Positions 22,301 through 37,300 are shown, numbered from the stretch's first letter. The stretch is 64,000 nucleotides of DNA from Sulfidibacter corallicola (GCF_017498545.1 NZ_CP071793.1:620001-684000), one strand, 5' to 3'. Numbers and translations: made by a program. Notes: generated by a model not told the origin, from the letters alone.

Positions 22301-25300
22301 GTTCTGTCGCGTGACGACACCATCACCAAACAAGGACCCTTTGCTTCCCCATTTGCCGATCGTTGTGGTGGTTCCTCCAAAATCAGGTGGGCATTGGTGC
22401 CGCCGAAGCCGAACGAACTCACGCCGGCGCGGCGCGGCAGGCCGGCCCCAGGTGTTTGCCAGGGCGTATGTTCGGTCACAACGTAAAACGGATGATCCGT
22501 TTCCGTCAGGCCCAGATAGGGATTGGCTTGCTGGAAGTGCAGCGTCGCCGGTAGGGTGCGATGCTCGAGCGAAAGCAGGACTTTGACCACGCCGGCGACC
22601 CCGGAAGCGGCTTCGAGGTGACCGATGTAGGTTTTGACCGTGCTGAGTCCGCAATAACGTGCCCGAGGCTGATCGTCGGGCGACGACGCGGCAAAGGCGC
22701 GCTTGAGTCCGTTGACTTCGACCGGGTCGCCCAATTCGGTACCGGTACCATGGGTTTCCACATAACTCAGGCTGTGCGGTGAAATCCCGGCATCGGTGCA
22801 GGCGCGCCGAACCAGGTCGGCTTGTGCGGCAGCGTTGGGTGCCGTGAACGATTGGGCGCGTCCGCCGTGGTTGACGGCGCAGCCACGAATCACGGCGTGG
22901 ATCGTATCGCCGTCGGTCATGGCCTGGTCCAACGGTTTGAGCAGTAAAAGGGCGACACCTTCGCCGCGCACATAACCGTTGGCGCGCTTATCGAAGGTTT
23001 TGCAGCGGCCGTCGGCCGACAGAATGCCCATCTGTCGGGTGGCCGTCATGCCCTGCGGCGCAAGAATCAGGGAGACACCGCCGCACAAGGCGGCCTCGCA
23101 ATCACCGTTCTGGATTGCGCGCACCGCGGCGACCATCGCGACCGCGCTCGACGAGCATGCGGTGTTCATGGTTTGACTGGGTCCGTGCAGATTGAGTAAA
23201 TAGGAAATGCGGTTTGCCAGAACGGCCGCGTGGTTGCCCGTACTGACTTGGGCGTTGCTGATACGGTCCTGAATCAGGCGCGAATAATCGTCCGATTCGC
23301 AGCCAATGAACACTCCGGTAGGGCTGCCGCTCAAAGCTTCAGCCCGGTAGCCGGCGTGTTCGATCGTGTGCCAGGCCGTCTCTAACAGGAGCCGTTGCTG
23401 CGGGTCCATGACTTTGACCTCACGCGGCGAGAGATTGAAAAACTTGGCATCGAAGCGGCGCGGGTTGTCGATAAAGCCGCCCCACTTAACGCCGGTTTCT
23501 TCCTGCCAGCGACCGCCGGGTACTTCGGTGATCAGGTCCTCACCGGCCATCATGCGCTGCCACAAGATTTTGGGATTGGCGGCACCGGGAAAGCGGCCAT
23601 GGTAACCAACGATGGCGACGTGCCGCTTGGCTGCCGTTGCCGCCGCTGTAACCTGCGCCCCTGGCGAGGGCGTTGCACCGACTGATTGGCGTTCGGCGGG
23701 GCCGACGGGATTTTCGCTATCTCGGCTTCTGTCCGACTGGCGCGTCGCGACGGCGTTCGTGGTTGCGGCGGTCACCTGTGAATGGCTTGGAGCCGTGTGG
23801 GTTTGGAGTTGAGCGATGCCGCTTGGGTCGGGCGATGGTGGCCCTTGGTTGACGCGTTCGGCTCGTTCGGGCGGCTGCGTACCGTGAACCGCGGCGACCG
23901 ACGCGTTATGAGCGGTCAGGAGATATTCGCCGAGGTCCTCGAGATTGGCATATTCAAAGAACAGCGTCGGTTCCAGCCGGAACCCGTAGGTTTGGCTGAG
24001 TGCCTGGCTGAGCTCCTTGAGGTTGATCGAATCGAAACCGAAATCGCCGAAGGGATCGCCGAGGTCGATCTGGCTCGCGTCGACCCGTGTGATTTCGGCG
24101 ACGATGCGGCGCAGCGACTCGATGAGCGCGGCTTTGAGCCGGGCCTTGGCCGGATACGCCGTCGTGGGTTGTGCCCGTGACTCGGCTATCGGTGTACCGG
24201 CGACGGGGGTTGCCGGAGGCACGGTTGGTTTGGCGGGTGCGGTCTTGGATCCCAACAGTTGGGCGACGCGTTCGGCATCACCGACGGTAATCCAACGCTG
24301 GAAAGCTTGGTCGTTGGAAGGCATGCGGTTGGCCTCGCCGACGGCAGCTTCGAGGCAGACCAATCCTTGATTCGGCTCCAGGTAGTCGAGTCCGACAGCG
24401 GCCAGGTACTCGGATTCGCGGTCGTCGCCGACGTTCATGCCGCCACCGCGCCACAACGGCCAGTGCAACGCGATGGTGGCACCCTTGCAGAGACCTTGGC
24501 CACGCAACGACGCGCGGTTTTCAGCGAAGCTTTGCAGCAAGTGGTTGGCCACGGCGTAGTCGCCTTGACCGAAATCCCCCAACCACGCGGCCAACGACCC
24601 GTAGAGGACAAACTGATGGAGGTGATCGTCGCGGGTCAACTCATCGAGAATTTGGGCACCGCGAAGTTTCCCGAGCGCATGGTCGCAAAAATAGGCTGGA
24701 TCTTTGTCGTCAAAGGGTTGGTCGTTGATGGTTCCGGCCAGGTGCAACACTCCGTCGAATGGCCCGAACGCCTCGCGGGCACTGGCGAGCACGGCGGCGC
24801 AGGCAGTGCGGTCGCAAACATCGACCGCGGCGTAGCGTGCATGACCCTCGCGTTGGTTGAGCGTGGTGAGGAAGCGGCGCCCCTCTTGGTCGAGCGCGCT
24901 TCTGCCCAACAGCACAACCGTCGCCCCGTAACGTTCGACCAAGTAGGTCGCGTGCAGGCGGCCGAGTGCGCCCATACCGCCGCTGATCAAATAGACGCCG
25001 CCCTTGCGGAAACCGTCGTTGGCTTGGGTATCGATGGGTTGCGCCACCAAGGTCGTTTCTGTCGGGATGGTTTGCGTCTTGTGCAAATGAAGCTGCCGGG
25101 CGGTAGGGTTTTGCGGCAACAGCTCGCGGGCAATCGCCGTCGTCGCGGCATGGCTCCTATCCCAGGTTTCGATGGCAATGTGGCTGTGTTGAAAACTCCC
25201 TCGAGCATTGTGCAGCGAGCGATACAGCGCGGCCAAGGCCGCCTGTGCGCCGTCGCTTCCCTTTCCAGGCGACCAGGCGTAAAGCGAACGCAGTGGGCGC

Positions 25301-28300
25301 GCCAACTTTTTCAACCAGGGTTGCAGCAGATGCGCCTGTTGTTCGAGCACCTGATGATCGTCTTCCGACGCGGCCGTTAGACCCTGGAGTTGCAGCAGAT
25401 GCGTGGGTGCTTGGAGACCGGCGAGCCAGGCGATCAGGGCCTCGACCGCGACCCTGTCGTTCAGATCTACCCGAGCCTGCGCGGGGCCGAGGATTTCAAA
25501 ACCGGCATGGGGCTGGATCTGGACGTTGGTCGTCGAAAGGAGGGCCGCCAACTGGCGACATGCCGCGATCACCGCCTCGGCATCGTGCGCATCGCGGTAC
25601 AACACCAGCAGGTGGATGTTGCGCCGCTCGAAAACAGGGGCGGTCACCGGCGGGCTTTGTCGGCGGGCGAACCACTGCACGTTGGCCGCGCCCGCTTGCT
25701 CTGAAACTGCCATCGCTTCTGTCGTCGGGGTAACTGATGGCGGCGATGGCTGTTCCGGCTTTGGCGGCGTTGGTGGCGCGGCAATTTGGTCGGGGGATTC
25801 CAACCAAAAGGGCTGCAGGTCGAAGGGATAGGTTGGCAAGGGCACACGGCGGAACCCGCTTTCGCCGTAGAGGACGGTCCAATCGGGATTGAAGCCTTCG
25901 ACATAGCGGGCGGCCAGCTCATCGAGGGCCGCGGCATAACCCTGCGCGTCGTCGCTCTCGCGGGCCAGCGTTGCAACCAACGCGCGGCCCGCGCGTTTTT
26001 CGGCAGCACTAAAGGCAACCTTGGAAATTTTTTGCTCGCCGACAAAGTCGGCGACCGCCGTGCCTTGGGATACCAAAAGTTGCAGTTTGCGCTGCAACTC
26101 CTGGTTGTTGGTGACGGTCAGCGCCAGACGCCATGCCAAATGAACGCGGCCTTCGCCCAGTACTCGGGCGATATCGCCGAGTTCCGTTTCGGGCTGTCGC
26201 TGAAGCCAACGGTTGAGGGCGGAGATTCGGTGGTTCAAGGCCTGCCTACTATTGGCGGAAATCGGGATCAGATATACAGGGCGCGTTTGACGCGGTTTGG
26301 CCGCGTTGGCCGGTGCTTGCTCCAGCACGACATGGGCATTGGTACCGCTAAATCCGAATGAGCTGACCGCGGCCCGCAAGGGAGACTGTTGGGCCGTCCA
26401 GGGTTGCGACTTGGTGTTGACGAAGAAAGGTGAGTCGTCGAACTCGATATGGCGGTTGGGGGTTTCGAAGTGGAGCGATGGGACCAAACGGCGATGGCGA
26501 AATCCCAAGAGTACCTTGATCACACCAGCGACGCCGGCTGCCGTGAGCGTGTGGCCGATATTGGTTTTGACGCTGCCCAGCGCGCAGAAGCCCCGGTCGT
26601 CGGTGAACTCGTGGAACGCGTCGGTCAAGGCAGCCACTTCGATGGGGTCGCCTAACTGGGTGCCGGTGCCGTGGGCCTCCACATAACTGATAGTGCGTGG
26701 ATCAATGCCAAACTTGCGGTAGACCTCGATTTCGAGAGCGGTTTGCGAGGCGGCGCTGGGTGCGGTAATGCCGCTGCTGCGTCCATCTTGGTTGATGCCG
26801 CTGCCGCGAATGACACCGTGAATGTGATCGCCGTCGGCCTGCGCTTTTCGCAGCGGTTTAAGGATGAGCGCGCCGACACCTTCGCCGGCGACGAAGCCGG
26901 ACGCGTTGTCGTCCCAAGTGCGACAGCGACCTTCCGGCGACAGCATGCCGGCGACGCCCGCCATCGTCATCAATTCGGGGGTGGCCATGATCATTACGCC
27001 GCCGGCCAAGGCCATGTCGCATGAACCTTCGCGCAGGCTCTGGCAGGCGAGGTGAAGGGCGACCAACGATGAAGAACAGGCGGTATCGACGGCCAGCGAG
27101 GGGCCTTTGAGATTGAGGTGATAGGCGATGCGGGCCGAGAGAATGGCGTTGGCGTTCCCCATGAAAGCGGCCGGTGGGGGTACCTCTCCGCGTTCGCTGC
27201 CGACGCGTGACTTGTAATCTCCGTTGGCGCAGCCGACGAAGACGCCGCAACGGCTGCCGCTGAGCCCGCTTTCGGCGTAACCCGCATCCTCGAAGGCGCG
27301 CCAGGACTCCATCAAGAACAATCGCTGTTGGGGATCGATGAACGGCATGTCGCGTGGCATGAGGTTGAAGAAGGACGGGTCGAATAGATGGGCGTTTTCG
27401 AGAAAGCCGCCCCAACGCGCAAAGTTGCGCACCTCCTCGTTGGGCAGCCGGTCCGGTATCCAGCGGTAAGGCGGTGGTTCGCCAATGAGGCTTGTGCCGC
27501 TTTCGAGGTGTTGCCAAAAGCGGTCGAGATCCGGCGCCTTGGGGAACTGTCCCGACATGCCGATAATCGCCACCGCGTCGTCGAGCGCGTGCCCGGATTC
27601 GTTGCCTGAATGGTTGGGTTTGTCACCTTGGTCGGCCGCCCCGCGCGTTTCTTTTTGCGTGTTCGCTTCGTCGGCTGCGGTGCGCGGTACTTCGAGGTTG
27701 TCGAACTCGGTCGCGGTTCGTTGCAAGAGATCGGCGGTGGTCGGTGTGCGTTTCTCGCCAAAGCGTTTGGCAATGTGTTCGCTCAATTCGGCGACGGTTG
27801 GGTAGTTATAAAGATCCGTTCCGCGCAATTTGATACCCAGCTCGCGGTTGATGCGGCCGGTGGTTTCAACGGAAAGCAACGAGTCGACCCCCACGTCTTC
27901 GAAGGATGAGGTTTCGTGCAATTGATTTGGGTCCCGATGAATCAGCTCGGCGACGATTCGAATTAACTGGTCGGTGATTTGATCGCGGTGTCGCTGGTCG
28001 TCCGCGCTGCCCTCACCTGCCGGTGGGTTCGCGTCCGCTTGAACCGCGCGTGCTTGCATGGCGATCGGCTGTGCCGCGTCTGGTATTTGTTGCGCGCTGC
28101 GATTTGAGACGGCGCGGGGGGGCGCGGGTTGGGCCGGTGATCCGATTTGGGCGCCGAGTTGGTGCAGCACGGCCTGGCTGCAGCGGATGGCCACGGTATG
28201 GGAATGATCGGCCGCGAGTAGGCGGGTCAGCAGGTCAAATCCCTCGTCGGTGTCGATGGCGAAAACGCCGTGTTTGGCGAGATAGGTTCGGTGTCGTGCA

Positions 28301-31300
28301 TCGGCGGCGGCACCGACCTCGCCCCAGAAACCCCAATTGATCAGTTTGAGGGGCGCGCGGCAGCGGCCCGACGCGTTGCGGATCAGTGCGTCTTGCCAGG
28401 TGCTGGCGGCGGCGTAATTCGCTTGGCCCGGATTGGTGGAGTAAGATTGGGTGGATGAAAAGACCGTGATAAAGTCCAGCGGCAACCCGCCGAAATGTTC
28501 GAGCACATGCAACGTGCCGCGACCCTTGGGGGCGAGTGCGCTGGACAGGTCGTCTTCACTCATGCGGTTCAGGGCTCGGTCGCGCATGACCATGGCACAA
28601 TGGAAGACGCCGTCGAGCGCGCCGAAACACGCTTGGCTGCGTTGTAGCAACTGTGCTGCTTGCTCGGCGTCGGCGATGTCGGCTTGCAAGTAGGCGCCCG
28701 AACCGCCCAGCTCGCTCAGGCTGACCTGAAGCGATGCCAACTCGCGATCCGGCGCGCGCCGGCCGGTCAACACCACTTGGGCGGCATAGGTTTTGGCCAA
28801 ATGACGCGCTAAGGCTTGGCCAATGCCGCCGCTTCCGCCAATGATCAAGTAGCGACCGTTGCGGCGCAGCCCGGTGTGACTCGAGTCACCGATGGCAAGG
28901 GGCAGTAGACGGCGCTGAAAACGCTGTTGGGCACGCAGGGCAAGCGGTCGATCCACGTATTGATTGAGCGACCGTATCAGGTGTCGGCGCCAACTGGGTG
29001 AATCGATAGCGATGTCGTTGTTTGCCAAGTCGATATGACTGAATTGCCAGTGACCTACTTCGCGACAGACGGAACCGAGGAAACCGGGTAGGGCGGCGTC
29101 GGCTGCCGGCGCGAGCGATTGCGGCGACGGTGGTTGAGCGGGGATGTCCGCCCAATCGCGGCTAAGCAAAACCAGATGGCGCGGGCGGTCGGAGCATTCG
29201 GCCAACTGCTGCAGCCAGGCAAGACAATCGTAAATACGTCCTTCCTCGGTAAGCTCGCTTGGTCCGCACAACAGAATGAGGGTGGCGGGATCTCGAGCGA
29301 TGAGGTTGTGCCGCCAATCCGCTTGCCCATCCTCGACCAACTGGACGGCGTGCGGAAGTTCGGCGGCAAGCGCGCGGCGCAAATCCGCGGCAGACTCGGG
29401 TCCAACCACCACCAGCGGTTCATGGAGCGGCTGATTGGCCGATGCCGCCGGTTCGGATGGAAGCCAGGTTTCCCGCAGCAGGTGAAGCGGCGGCGTCGTT
29501 TCGGTAGGGGGTGCACTACGATTTTTTCCGGTGGCGCCCTCGCGCACGCCGGTTCGCAATGGTTTGATGAATAAGTCGTGGAAGTGCAGGCAGGGTCGGC
29601 CGGCTCGATCGCTGAAGAGAATGTCGAATCGATTGGGGCGAACCTCCTCGATAGTCGCTTGACAGCGGTGCGGCAGTGGGCGGTAACGCGTCAATTCGCC
29701 CAACGAAAACGGCAGCCACAAGCTGTCCGTTTTGCCGGCCTGGCTGAGAATCATGTAACCGGCGGCTTGCAGCGCGCCGTCGAGCATTTGCGGCACCCAT
29801 TGGTAACCGCGCTCTTCGTCGCCGGTGGCCTGGAGCTCGGCGGTGCCGCGATGGGTATCGAAGGCCAGTTGTTGCAGGGTGAGGAAACTCGGACCGTAAT
29901 TTAATTTACCGGCGGTGAAGTGCGCGTAAAGTTCGTTTGCGCTCAGTGTTTGGTGGGTCGTCACGGATGGGTCGTGCGATGGGTCGTGTTCGGGTTCAGC
30001 GGTGTGCGCCATCGTTTGCAATTGACCGCGCGCATGGACGGCCGTCGTTTCATCGATTTGGGATGCGAAGGTGAACTGCCATTCGTCCTCGTCCGGTTGA
30101 ACGGTGAGCTGCAGTTCGCCTTGTGCCCGCACCAGTTCGAAAGGCACCAGCCAGAGTACGTCGACGATCCGGAAAGGGCGACCTTCGAACAACTGGTCGG
30201 CCGCGGCACGCAGCATTTCCAAGTAACCGACGCCCGGAAAGATCAGACGACCGTTGAGGTTGTGATCGCGAATGATGGGATCGTCGACACTGAAGCGCTT
30301 GCGAAAGACGGCCGGCGCCGCCGGGGTTGTTATCTGTGCGCTGTCAATCAGCGGATGGTGGTCGCTCGATTCGTCAGACACCGGCCAATCGCAACCGTTG
30401 CTCACCTCGTCCAACCAATATCGGGTTTGGGATAGGGGCAAAGCGGGCAACGAGATGCGTTTACCACCGGTTGCCTGCGATGCCCAGTCGGTTGCTTCGC
30501 CGAGCGTCCAGCGTCGGGCCAACGCGTGCAATGGCCGATCGGATGTCGTGGCTCGCGGCGCCTCGGAGCCATTGTGGAAAAAAGCGATGTCCGTGGCGAT
30601 CGGTGCGTCCTTGGCGAAGGCACGCAGTGCGTCACACAATTGGGTGTTATCGTGGCAAACGACCACCATGCGAACGGTCAGGTGCTCGCGGCCTTGTTGC
30701 AGTGTCGCGGCCACATCGGCCGGTGCCGGGCTGTATCGCTCGAGGTAATCGGCCATGGCCGTCGCGTGTCGACGCAAGCGGTTGCGGTCCGGTGCGGAAA
30801 AAGGAAAGGCAAAAGGGCCTTGATGGCGCGATTCGGGTCTCACGTCAATGTGCTCCTCGATGACTAAGTGGGCATTGGTGCCGCCGAAGCCGAATGAACT
30901 GAGACCGGCCAGACGCGGCTGCGCGTTGCCGTTGCGATCCTGGCGATGCGGCCACGGGCGGCGTTCGTTCTGCAGGACGAAAGGGGTGTCGGCCAGCTCC
31001 AGATAAGGATTGGCTTGGTGGTAGTGCAAATTTTTGGGAAGGGTTCCGTGGCGCATCGCCAACAGGATTTTGAACAAACCCGCCAAACCCGCCGCGGCCT
31101 CCAAATGCCCAATTTGGGTTTTCACCGAGCCGACGGAAATGGAGTGTTTTGCGGCCTGGGGAACCAAGTTTTTAAAGGCTTTTTTGAGGCCGGCGATTTC
31201 GATTGGATCACCCAATCGGGTACCGGTGCCGTGGGCCTCGATGTAATCGACGCGGGCGGGGTCGACCTGGGCGTGGCGCCAGGCTGCTTCGATCAGTTCG

Positions 31301-34300
31301 GCCTGGATATTGGGGTTGGGCGCGGTCAGCGATTTGGCATGGCCGCCGTGGTTGACACTCGCGCCGCGTAGCACGCCGTGGATCGGATCACCGTCCGCCA
31401 GTGCCTGTTGCAGCGGTTTGAGGATCAGCGCACCAGCGCCTTCACCGCGAACATAACCGTCGGCGGCGGCGTCGAACGTTTTGCAGCGCCCGTCCGCGGC
31501 CATCATTCCTGCCAGCGAAAAGGCCATAAATGGGCCGGGCGCGAAGCAAAGGTGAGCGGCACCGGCAACCGCCATGTCGCATTCACCGCTGCGCAAGAGC
31601 GACATGGCGCGATGGATGGCGACCAACGCACTGGAACAGGCGGTATCGATGGTTTCGCTCGGTCCGTGCCAGTCGAATAAATAACTGACGCGGTTGGCCA
31701 ACAATGCGTGGGAGACGCCGGTCGCACTGAAGGTGCGAATCGTGCTCCGGTGGCGATGCAGCAACTCGAAGTAATCCATGCCGGACAAACCGGCCAACAC
31801 GCCGACGCGGCGGCCGCGCAGTGGGGAGGGTGGCAGGCCCGCGTCTTCCAAGGCGCGCCAAACCATTTCGAGGAACAGTCGATGTTGCGGATCCATTTGC
31901 GCCGCCTCCACGGAAGACACGCCGAACTGCGCCGCATCGAAACGGTCGAATCCGTCGACAAAACCGCCCCAACGGGTGGAAATTCGGTTGGCATCCTGGT
32001 GAGGATCACCCGAAAAACGGCGCCAGTCCCAGCGCTCCGCCGGGACTTCGCGAATCAGATCATGGCCATGGTCGAGGTGCTGCCAGAATTGTTCGAGGTC
32101 GTCGCTTGCGGGCAATATGCCGGCCATACCGATAATGGCGATCGGCGCGTTGTCAGCCTGCTCGGCGTGGTTGTGTCGGTTATGCCAATGGGGATCTGCC
32201 AAATCGGCGCGGATCGAGCGCTCGGGCGTCAAGGGGTGGCCGGTACTTGGTTCCTGATTGGGGACGCCGCTGCGCTGCGAGGGCGGCAGAAGCGGACCGG
32301 CATGGGGGTCCCTTTCGGAGAAATTGACGGCTCCACTTGCAGCCCCACTGTTGGGGAGGAGTACTGCTGCCTGATCGCGGTTGGCCGCATGGCCGATGCG
32401 CTGGTCCAGCAGATCGGCCAATTCGGCGAGGGTTGTCACCTCGAAAAATGTGGCCGGCGTGATGGCGGCGTCGAAACGTTGATTGAGTAAATCGGCAAAT
32501 TGGGTATAGCGGATGGAATCGAACCCATAGGCCCCCAGGTCTTCGTTTAAGTCGAGTTCCGAGACGTTGGTGTGCAACATATCGGCAAGGCAGTGAAGCA
32601 GTGCTTGGCGCTGGGCGCCGGCTGGTGCGGTGTGGTCCTCGTTCGATTCGTTCTGTGCGATGGCGGAACGGGGTGTGGGTTGGCTACTTACTTGAGTGGC
32701 GAGGTAGTCGCGCAGCTCGGCCAGGGTTTTGAATTCGAACAGCGTGGCCGGCGTGACGACAATTGCGAAATGCTGTTCCAGCCGTGCCGCGAATTGGGTG
32801 TAGTTGATGGAGTCGAAGCCATAATCGCCGAGATCAGTTTGCCACTCGATCTCCGCCTCATCGATTTGGAGCATGTCGGCTAAATTGGCCAGCAAGACGG
32901 GACCGATGCTTTCGCGCGCGGCGGTCGCCGGTTGTCGGTCTGTTTGGGCGGTCGTGCCCCGGCGTGAAGGCGGCACGGGCTGATTGAGACGCTCGCTCAG
33001 CGCACTCTGGTCGCCGACGGCGATCGTGATCCGTGGTTGGTCCAGGCGTAGCGCCGTTTCCATGGCGGCGAGGCCGTCCTTGGTGCCGAGTGGCAAGGCA
33101 CCACTCATTCGAAACATGCGTTGAATCGCCGCATCGTCGAGATGCATGCCGCCGTCTTGCCAATACGGCCAATTGAGCGCACAGCTTCGACCGTTGCGGC
33201 GGCCCCGTACCACGTCGCGGCGGCGTTCGACCATGGCGTGTTCGAGCACATGATTGGCATAAGCATAATCGGTTTGACCGGGGTTGCCGGCGACTCCGGA
33301 AATCGAGGTAAAGGCGACGAAGAAATCGAGCGGTTCGGTTTCCGTGGCTCGATCGAGATTTTGGAAGCCGGTCACCTTGGCGGCAATCACCCCCGTTGCC
33401 GAGCCGACGACCTTGGTGTGCAGCAATTGGTCGGCGAGCACGCCGGCGGCATGGATGACACCGCGCAGGGGCCCAAACTGTTTGCGAGCGAGGACGACGG
33501 CGCGCATCGCTGTTTGCGGATCACTTATGTCGCCGCTCAGATAGGCGGCATCGTCGCCCCATTGTGACAAGGTAACTTGAACCTGGTGGTGCGGTCGTCG
33601 GCCGATCAGAACCACTTTGGCATCATAGCGCTCGCGCAGATATTGGGTTACCAGACGCCCCAGTCCGCCCAGTCCGCCGCTGATCAGGTACACGCCGCGC
33701 TTGCGGAAGACGACGGGTTCGGTTGCCGGCTTATCCGTTACCGGTTGCCACCAGGGTACGTAGCGGCGACCTTGCGAGAAGCGCACGGCCGCCGCCGCTG
33801 GTTGGGCGCGCAACTCGGCCAAAATCCGTTGTGGATCGATGGCTTCGTCTTCGAAGATCAGGAGGCCGGAGCGCTGGCTGGGGTGTTCCCAGGCCAAGCA
33901 GCGAGCGAAAGCGGAAAAACCGAGCAACGCCGGACCGGTGTCGCCGCCACTGCAAACCAGACGCGATTGAAATTCGGCGCGGGGATCGCGCTTGAGGACG
34001 GCTTGGTGAAGGAACATGGGCAAGGCGAGCACTTGTTGTTCGGCAAGATCGAGTGACACGGGATCGGTCACGAGGAACAGGGCAGCCTGCGGTGGGCTGT
34101 CGAGTTGTTGCACCAAGTGTTGCAACTGAGCCGGATCGCAGGGATCCAGTTGGACGTGCGCCGCATCGAACTGTTGGAAGCGCCGGCCGGATTCGATCCA
34201 TAGGCAAGGTGTCGCGGCGGCAAAACGTTGCGCCAAGGCCGGCGCGTCGCAGAAGAGCAGCAATCGCGACTTGCGTGGCTCTGCTTCATCGGCATCGGTT

Positions 34301-37300
34301 GAAGGAAGCGGTTGCTCGCGCCGACTAGGCAGAAACAATCGGGTTGGGTGATCGGTGTCGGCGACGGCGGCCTGTGCAGTGAATCCGGTGATTGAGGCAA
34401 GTACCTGACCGTGATCGTCGAGCATTTGGAGATCGCAACGTCTCAGGTCGTTATTGCCGCCTGGATTTGCGCGACGCTCGGTCAGGACCCAAAGCTGTTT
34501 TGGCAGCGGCGCGTGGAGCTCGATCGAGGTGAGTTCGAACGGCAAAAAGGGACGGCGCTCGTCCCTGTCGGCGAAAAGAACGAAACTGGTTTGCAAAACA
34601 CTGTCGAGCAGGGCTGGATCGAGACTGTCGGGCGTTGAACTGAAACGGGTTTGCGTGCTCAAGTCGACGCGGGCCAGGCTACCCTCGTCGTTGCACCACA
34701 GTTGCGCCAAACCTCGGTAACAGGGGCCGTGATCAATGCCGCGTTGCTGCATGCTTGCGTAAATACCGTCGATGTCAACGGGTCGGGAGAAGCGGGTTCG
34801 CAATTGCTCCAGGTCGAGCGGCGCCGGCCGCTTGCGCTGATCGAACCCGATCAAACCCGCAACTTTGGTGCGGTGTGACGCCGTCGGGTTGTGGTCCGAA
34901 CGGTTGTGGCCGGAATCCTCGCTGGACGAACCACTCGGGTCAAATTCGCCTTCCTCGGCGCAGGTCAAACCGAAATGCAGTTGGTCGCCCTTACGAGAAA
35001 AGCGGATTTCCACCTGAGTACGTTCGATTACGGCGATGGGCGCTTGCCAAACGATGCGCTCCAGGCGGGTGACCCTGCGTTGCGCCGCGAAGGCGGCGGC
35101 GAAACGCGCCATTTCCAGCCCGGCGGTTGCCGGCAACAAAGGCCGACCGTTAATGCGATGTTGCGCCACCAATGGGAGACGGCTATCGAGCAAGCCGGCG
35201 AATCGAAGCGCATGCAATGTGCTCAAGTTTTCATGAACCAAAGGATGGTTCAGCCAGGAGTCCGTGGTAGGTAGCGGCTCGACGGGTCGTTTTTCCATCG
35301 TCGGCCAGTGGGCTACCGCTTCGAACGCATAGGTGGGCAAGGGAATACGTCGTGGCTGATAGGTAGTGTCGCCTTGTGGCCAAACGATGTCGGCGCCTTG
35401 ACACCAGCGCCGAATGTTTTCGCAGGTGCGCGGATTCAGGGCGGCACCCAGTTCGCCGCTCGGGATCTCGTTGGTGTCGTTTGCCGTGATCCAACGAGGC
35501 TGGTGCTGTTCGCCGTTCGCTTCGGTCGCAAGGTAATCGGACAGGGCCGTTTGCAATTGGTTGAGATTGGTAGCGGGAAAAACGACGCGTTGGGCCATGG
35601 CCTCGCGTCCTTGTTGCAGGGTGAAGGCCACATCGGCGAGCTCGAGGGCGTCGTCCGCGTCCCGGTTAAGGAACTGTCGCAGGCGATCTACATTGCCACG
35701 AAGGCTCGATGGGTTGCGGGCTGAAAGGGGAACCCAATGGGGTTCCTGTTCGCCCGTTGCGCCGGGATGAACCTTGTCACGCGGTGTAGCTCCTGGCCGG
35801 GCCGGGTATTCTTCCACGATCAAGTGAACACAGGCGCCACCGATTGCGAACGAATTGATGCCCGCGCGGCGAGGCCGTTCATCCTTGCCGGTCCGGCGTC
35901 GGTGCCACGGGTTCGCCGCCGCCGAGATCGCCAGTGGCCCGCCGCTTAAATTGAGATCGGGATGCGGCTCCTGGAAATCGCGGTTATGGGGAAAGACGCC
36001 GTTGTGCATGCCCAGTAGGACGTGAAACAGTGCTGCGATGCCGGCGGCCGGTTCCAAGTTGCCCACGTGGGTTTTGACTGATGCCAGCGGCAGCGTCGCG
36101 GTTCGGTTTTCGGGTGTAAACGCCAGGCTGAGAGCGGTCAGCTCGACACTGTCGCCGACCGGTGTGCCGGTACCGTGCGCTTCGATGTAATCGAGGTCGT
36201 CGGCTGTCAGGTCCGCTTGGGCGAGAGCCGTTTCGATCAGCTTGGCGTTGGCGCGTCCGTTGGGCGCGGTCAGCGATTGGCTGCGACCACCGTGGCCGAC
36301 GGCGGCGGCGCGAATCACGCCGTGAATGCTATCGCCATCGGCAATAGCGCGTTGGAGCGGTTTAAGCAGCACCAGCCCAACCCCTTCGCCGCGCACGAAA
36401 CCGTCGGCGCGGGCATCGAAAGCACGGCAGGTCCCGCCGGCGCTGACGACACCCAAATCGGCCGCGGCCGCCATCGACCAGGGCGCGATGAGGGTATTGA
36501 CACCACCGGCGAGGGCGGCTTCGACTTCGCCGCGCGCCACCCCACGGCAAGCCTGCACCAACGCCAACGTCGCCGAAATGCAATTGGCATCGACGACCGA
36601 ACTTGGTCCCTTGAGGTCGAAGTAGAATGAGAGACGATTGGCCAAAAGCGCATTTTGGTTGCCGAGCCCGGTTTGGATGTCCCGAACGCCGCAATGACGC
36701 AGCAGCTCGCGATACTCACCTTGAATGGCGCCGATGTAAACGCCGGTTTGACTGCCTGCAAAAGCACCGGGTCGGTAGCCGGCATTTTCAAAGGTGGACC
36801 AGGCCGTTTGCAGCAGGAGCCGTTGGCGCGGATCCATCGCGCGCGCGTCCAGTGGCGAGAGGCGGAAGAGACGGTGGTCGAAATGCTCGATGTTGTCGAG
36901 GAACGCACCCAAATGCGCACCGGCGCGGCGGATGGGCGCATCGAGAATGGCCTCCAGATTGCCGGGAAACCGTTTGGCGGGGAACGGTTGCACGCGCTGA
37001 ACCTGCTCCCGGCCGAACACTTGTCGTGCCAAGGTGCTTAGGTCGGGCGCACCCGCAAAGCCGCCACTCATGCCGACGATGGCGACATCGTAGCGGTCCG
37101 GGCGCTTAGGCTCCCTTGGTTGGGCGTGGACACCCGATGCGACTGCCGTTGGACGGGTGCGCGGCTGTTCGCTGGTTGGCGGGCCGTTGGGTTGCGATGC
37201 GTTTGGTCTTTCCGTCAGTGCGGCGCGAATGGCGGCACCGTGACGGTGCATCAGCTCTTGCCGCAGGCCCTTCAGCCCGGCTTCGCCGTAAAAGATGCCT

